Assembly (NCBI GenBank): GCA_035696165.1 | Contig: DASRQX010000135.1 | Location: forward strand, 1 to 20,398 | Source of the DNA: Palsa-883 sp035696165 | GTDB lineage: Bacteria; Pseudomonadota; Alphaproteobacteria; Acetobacterales; Acetobacteraceae | DNA: 20,398 nt | Direction: 5' to 3' | Part shown: positions 15,041 through 20,398 of the stretch, in pieces | Layout: the number at the start of each line of letters is the position of its first letter | Position numbering within the stretch: position 1 is the stretch's first letter | Notes under the pieces: model-generated | Seen by the model: only the letters and a program-made list of their open reading frames with translations | Told to the model about the DNA's origin: nothing | The model's database searches: none | Program-made: the position numbers and the translations under genes

Positions 15041-15069
15041 CATATACACCCAGAACATTCTGCGAACAA
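15041..15069 (-). promoter_or_regulatory. Candidate ssb promoter
   Basis: Reading the minus strand, TTGTTC (plus 15064-15069) and TATATG (plus 15041-15046) are separated by 17 bases. The -35 hexamer and spacer overlap the LexA operator, which would let LexA block RNA polymerase. Transcription would start near 15034, leaving a leader of about 110 bases before the ssb ATG. Confidence 0.5.
15053..15067. promoter_or_regulatory. LexA (SOS) box, alphaproteobacterial type
   Basis: GAACATTCTGCGAAC is GAAC-N7-GAAC, equal to GTTC-N7-GTTC on the other strand. That is the established LexA recognition motif of Alphaproteobacteria. It lies in the ssb-uvrA divergent region, where SOS boxes are classically found, and overlaps the candidate ssb promoter. 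Position plus exact motif makes this a strong call. Confidence 0.85.
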
Positions 15070-15108
15070 GCGGGACCCCATGGCCGCCAGCCAATCGCGT
15101 GACCCAAA

Positions 15109-15380
15109 CAAGACCGGGGCGTCGCCCCGGACCCCACCAAGGGGCGCTGCCCCCTGGACCCCGGCCAAGGGCGGAGCCCTTGGAACCCTTCACTTGGTTG
15201 TGGGGAGGCGGGGGAGTCTGCGCCCCGACCGCCACGACGGCGATCGCCGTTGCAGTGGTCGGGGCGCAGACTCGCCCGCCTCCCCACGACCAAAATGGAT
15301 GGATTCTAAAGGCTTCGCCCTTGGTGGGGGTCCAGGGGGCAACGCCCCTTGGTGGGGTCCGGGGCAACGCCCCGACCTTG
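15109..15380. repeat. About 270-bp continuous imperfect palindrome (MITE/REP-like) upstream of uvrA
   Basis: The left arm from CAAGACCGGGGC (15109) to about 15243 is the near reverse complement of the right arm ending GCCCCGACCTTG (15380). The best-matched blocks are 15109-15165 with 15323-15380, and 15201-15230 with 15257-15286. The centre is a perfect 14-bp palindrome, ACGGCGATCGCCGT (15237-15250), so there is almost no loop. Each arm carries the GGGGTCCGGGGC-GCCCC and GGGGTCCAGGGGGC modules known as dispersed GC-rich repeats in alphaproteobacterial genomes. No obvious target duplication is seen. The right end lies 25 bp before the uvrA ATG. Confidence 0.85.
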
Positions 15381-15405
15381 CTTCGTTCCCGCGACTCGCC
15401 TGACG

Positions 15406-18312
<2,907 letters not shown>

Positions 18313-18332
18313 CCACACGCTGGGCGGGGTTG

Positions 18333-18388
18333 AGCGAACCGGCGCGGAACGAACCCACGAAGCGAACCGGGACGCAACGAACCTGGGC
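18333..18388. repeat. Two-unit 28-bp direct repeat between uvrA and the next gene
   Basis: AGCGAACCGGCGCGGAACGA (18333-18352, continuing to 18360) is followed directly by a similar unit starting AGCGAACCGGGACGCAACGA at 18361. Both end in ACGAACC. It lies in the 84-bp space between the stops of uvrA and the convergent minus-strand gene. No terminator hairpin with a T-run is seen there. Confidence 0.45.
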
Positions 18389-18396
18389 GGAACTAC

Positions 18397-18801
18397 TCAG
18401 AGCGGGAAGGGAAGCCGGCCCTCGCGATAGCCGAATTCATCGAAATGCGCCTGGCCGGAGGCCATGACGCCCTTTCGGACGTCCTCGGCCACGTCGGGGT
18501 TTTGCGCCAGGTACCATTGCTCGTCCACCTGGATCGGGAAGGGCAGCCGTCCCTCGAAATAGCCGTCGTCGACGAAGTGCCGCCGGCCGGAGGGCAGTCT
18601 GCCTTCGCGGGCCACCCTGGCGATGTCCTGGTAGTGACGCATGTACCAAGGTTCGTCGACATCGACTGTCCGGGCGAACATCTTGATGATCTTCAGAAAC
18701 GAGTCATAGGACATGTCGACGCGCAACTTGCCTCTGATCGAGGATGTCGTGACTTCGCTCCGAATCGCGTCGAACGGCGGTAGATATCGCACCTTCAGCA
18801 C
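18397..18801 (-). CDS. Hypothetical protein with two 41-residue WY..DVA..HF..GY.EGRLPFP repeats
   Basis: The 134-residue protein has an N-terminal part (VRYLPPFDAIRS, MSYDSFLKIIKMFARTVDV) and two tandem repeats. Unit 1 starts DEPWYMRHYQDIARVAREGR and unit 2 starts DEQWYLAQNPDVAEDVRKG; both finish with GY, one residue, then EGRLPFP. About 21 of 41 positions are identical between units. WYL..NPDVA modules of this kind are seen in bacterial proteins linked to polysaccharide or RTX-type contexts, but no function is established here. There is no signal peptide or membrane segment, so it is probably cytoplasmic. The start is taken as GTG at 18801 because upstream codons keep high GC3; an ATG at 18714 (MSYDSF) would give 105 residues. 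The 273 bp upstream (18802-19074) shows nothing recognisable. Confidence 0.72.
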   Translation of the reverse strand: MLKVRYLPPFDAIRSEVTTSSIRGKLRVDMSYDSFLKIIKMFARTVDVDEPWYMRHYQDIARVAREGRLPSGRRHFVDDGYFEGRLPFPIQVDEQWYLAQNPDVAEDVRKGVMASGQAHFDEFGYREGRLPFPL

Positions 18802-19074
18802 CCCAGCTGTGAAACAACTCCCCCCGTATCAAGTGGTTTACCGGATCGCGCGGTTCGCCGCAATCGTTTGTTGCACTAGGCGAGACACTTTGCCAAAGGT
18901 TGGACGGGGCAAAGCGCCGCGTGCGATCGCGCTTGCGTCGTGCTCTGTGATCCAAAACGGCCCGTGACCGCGGCTTGCGAAACAGGGAAAATCAACCGTG
19001 CGTTGCGCAGTTCCTGGCCGTTACGCAAATAACGCGCAGACCAACACGAATTAGGCGCCACGTCGCCATCACTC

Positions 19075-19245
19075 GTGCCCGTCGACCCAGGTTCCGCCCG
19101 ATTGTCGCGCTGGCCGATTGTCACGCTGATTAGTGTTGCCGCATCCGTTGCATTGTTCGGCGATCCAATCGGGGCCTGGTTCCTCGATCGCACGGTGCTG
19201 GTGCTCGTCGGTGTCGCGCTGACGGCGTATGGCGGGCAACGGTAG
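19075..19245 (+). CDS. Possible small membrane protein (56 residues)
   Basis: From GTG 19075 to TAG 19243-19245 a frame reads MPVDPGSARLSRWPIVTLIS, and continues as a hydrophobic segment, a short FGDPIGAWFLDR loop, a second hydrophobic segment (TVLVLVGVALTAYGG) and QR. Two short membrane-spanning helices with a positive N-terminal flank and host-like codon use make it plausible. Against it, no ribosome-binding site precedes the GTG, an in-frame TAA lies shortly upstream, and no family is recognised. Confidence 0.4.
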   Translation: MPVDPGSARLSRWPIVTLISVAASVALFGDPIGAWFLDRTVLVLVGVALTAYGGQR

Positions 19246-19341
19246 CAGGAGACCCCGTCAGCAGGAGATCGCGGTTGCGGTCGTGGCCGCGCGGCGCCAC
19301 TGTATGGTCATAAGGCCGTTCGCTACCCGAGGGAGGCTTCC

Positions 19342-19839
19342 ATGACCGAACCCGATAGCTTCGTGTTCGCCGACGACGGTGCGATCCCGAACTCCGACTT
19401 GCCGCTGCTGGTGTATCGCCAGGCAGTGCCGGCGGACGCCGCGGCGATCGAGCGCATCTTCACCGCCAACCGCTGGCCCGCGGCCTGGCGCGGTCCGGTG
19501 CATCCCTACCATCATTTCCACTCCCAGGCACATGAGGTGCTGGGCGTCGCCGAGGGCGAAACGCAAGTGCAGTTCGGTGGCCCGGACGGCCAGGTGTTGA
19601 CCGTACGCGCCGGCGACGTCGTGGTCGTGCCGGCGGGTGTCGGGCATTGCCGGCAATCGCAGTCCGACGGACTGGTGATCGTCGGTGCCTATCCGGACAA
19701 CACAGCGCGCCGGGATCTGCACCGCGGCGATCCGGCCGAGCACGACGAGGTGGTGCGCAATGTCGGCGTGGTGCCGCGGCCGCGGGCGGACCCGGTGGTC
19801 GGCGCCGAAGGCCCGCTGGTGCGGCTTTGGGGCGTGTAG
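19342..19839 (+). CDS. Cupin-domain protein (YjlB-like)
   Basis: The 165-residue cytoplasmic protein has a single cupin beta-barrel. Motif 1, HPYHHFHSQAHEVLGVAEGE, supplies the His, His and Glu metal ligands. Motif 2, VRAGDVVVVPAGVGHC, supplies the last His. The RNVGVVPRPRADPVVGAEGP-L-RLW C-terminus and the overall length resemble the YjlB-type cupins. Those are annotated only as small metal-binding cupins, so no reaction can be named. ATG 19342 is preceded by GAGGGAGG at a normal distance. It is monocistronic in this window, with about 190 bp to the Hsp20 gene downstream. A CGCGTG-GG-CACGCG inverted repeat follows near 19865-19878. Confidence 0.85.
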   Translation: MTEPDSFVFADDGAIPNSDLPLLVYRQAVPADAAAIERIFTANRWPAAWRGPVHPYHHFHSQAHEVLGVAEGETQVQFGGPDGQVLTVRAGDVVVVPAGVGHCRQSQSDGLVIVGAYPDNTARRDLHRGDPAEHDEVVRNVGVVPRPRADPVVGAEGPLVRLWGV

Positions 19840-19933
19840 GCGCGCCGGGGCGTGTGGGCGCGGGCGCGTGGGCACGCGAAAACGCCTGCCGCCGGCTCTT
19901 GACTGGCGATAGGTACGAACCAGATTCAAACAA

Positions 19934-20027
19934 TCCGGAGCGCCCGAATGGGGTTCCGGAGAAGCGCGTGGGCTGGCCCATCCGGGCGGCTCGAACCAGT
20001 GACCTTGCTACTTGCAGGAGGTTTGCC
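19934..20027 (+). promoter_or_regulatory. ROSE-like RNA thermometer in the hsp20 leader
   Basis: Just before the start, CTTGCT (20004-20009) can pair with the Shine-Dalgarno AGGAGG (20016-20021) across a 6-base loop, leaving one G-G opposition. That is the pairing known from ROSE elements, whose conserved U(U/C)GCU masks the ribosome-binding site at low temperature. Upstream the leader can form a hairpin of TCCGGA (19934-19939) with TCCGGA (19955-19960). A GCCC-ATCC-GGGC stem (19976-19987) also fits the multi-hairpin ROSE layout. ROSE elements are established upstream of alphaproteobacterial small heat-shock genes. The structure was folded by eye only. A weak promoter candidate, TTGACT, lies at 19899-19904. 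Confidence 0.6.
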
Positions 20028-20398
20028 ATGACGACGTTCGACTTTGCGCCATTATTCCGTACCGCTATCGGTTTCGACCGGTTGGCTCGCTTGGCGGATA
20101 CCGCTGCCGCCAACGCCGAGGTACAGAGTTACCCGCCGTACAACATTGAAAAGACCGGCGACGACAGCTATCGCCTGACCATGGCGGTGGCGGGGTTCCG
20201 CCCGTCCGACCTGGACATCACCGCGAAGGACAACACCCTGGTCATCAGCGGTCGCGTGACCGCCGAAGGGCAGGGGACCGAGGTGCTGTATCGCGGCATC
20301 GCCGGCCGTGCGTTCGAGCGCCGCTTCGTGCTCGCCGACCACATGGTGGTCGAGGGCGCGGACCTGAGCGACGGGCTGCTGCATGTCGGCCTGAAGCG
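20028..20398 (+). CDS. Hsp20/IbpA-type small heat-shock protein, 3' end outside window
   Basis: The first 123 codons are present. The N-terminus MTTFDFAPLFRTAIGFDRL resembles IbpA/Hsp20 class A proteins. The alpha-crystallin domain then begins at YPPYNIEKTGDDSYRLTMAV and includes VAGFRPSDLDI, NTLVISGR, RGIAGRAFERRFVLADH and the GLLHVGL strand; the canonical ending lies beyond the window. Small heat-shock proteins hold unfolding proteins in a refoldable state as large oligomers. ATG 20028 follows AGGAGG at six bases. The leader upstream carries a probable ROSE thermometer, so translation is likely heat-controlled. Confidence 0.95.
   Translation, partial: MTTFDFAPLFRTAIGFDRLARLADTAAANAEVQSYPPYNIEKTGDDSYRLTMAVAGFRPSDLDITAKDNTLVISGRVTAEGQGTEVLYRGIAGRAFERRFVLADHMVVEGADLSDGLLHVGLK

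Noticed and set aside
18876..19193. 105-codon minus-strand ORF in the gap before the cupin
   Set aside because: No domain, no ribosome-binding site and mixed composition; the plus-strand small membrane ORF explains part of it better.
19898..19930. Sigma-32 type heat-shock promoter before hsp20
   Set aside because: CTTGAC is present, but the downstream half does not match the expected -10 consensus at the right spacing.

Overview
This is a GC-rich window from an alphaproteobacterium, most likely Acetobacteraceae or a close relative. That placement is inferred from the strong G/C third-position bias, the alphaproteobacterial LexA operator (GAAC-N7-GAAC), the run miaB-phoH-ybeY-corC, a sorbosone-dehydrogenase-like protein and the type of interspersed GC-rich palindromes. 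No rRNA or tRNA gene, CRISPR array or intact insertion sequence was seen.

Left part (1-7480): the 3' part of a class I/II aminotransferase, a Uup-type ABC-F ATPase, and a sorbosone/PQQ-dependent sugar dehydrogenase family protein. A decayed toxin-antitoxin locus on the minus strand follows: a DUF433 antitoxin-like gene with its own promoter and a candidate operator, and a 20-codon stub of what looks like its DUF5615 PIN-like toxin. A second aminotransferase (minus) is divergent from a PlsC-type acyltransferase (plus).

Middle (7706-11897): a tightly packed run of miaB, phoH, ybeY and corC (tRNA modification, PhoH ATPase, rRNA maturation endonuclease, CBS-domain protein). Between phoH and ybeY lies about 330 bp that begins with a degenerate copy of the ybeY 5' end and carries two small overlapping ORFs and a 12-bp-stem hairpin. 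Two minus-strand genes for exported proteins follow: one Spy/CpxP-like, one low-complexity Pro/Ala/Gly-rich. An approximately 760-bp intergenic region with a dispersed palindrome comes next.

Right part (14411-20398): ssb and uvrA are divergent and share a LexA box. A continuous palindrome of about 270 bp separates that box from uvrA. Next come a minus-strand protein with two copies of a 41-residue repeat, a possible 56-residue membrane protein, a cupin, and the start of an Hsp20 gene whose leader matches a ROSE RNA thermometer at the Shine-Dalgarno pairing.

The most notable points are the toxin remnant, the palindrome inserted in the SOS regulatory region, the probable ROSE element, the ybeY partial duplication, and several in-frame short-repeat insertions in housekeeping genes (uup, miaB, uvrA). 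I found no convincing complete novel defence or mobile system.
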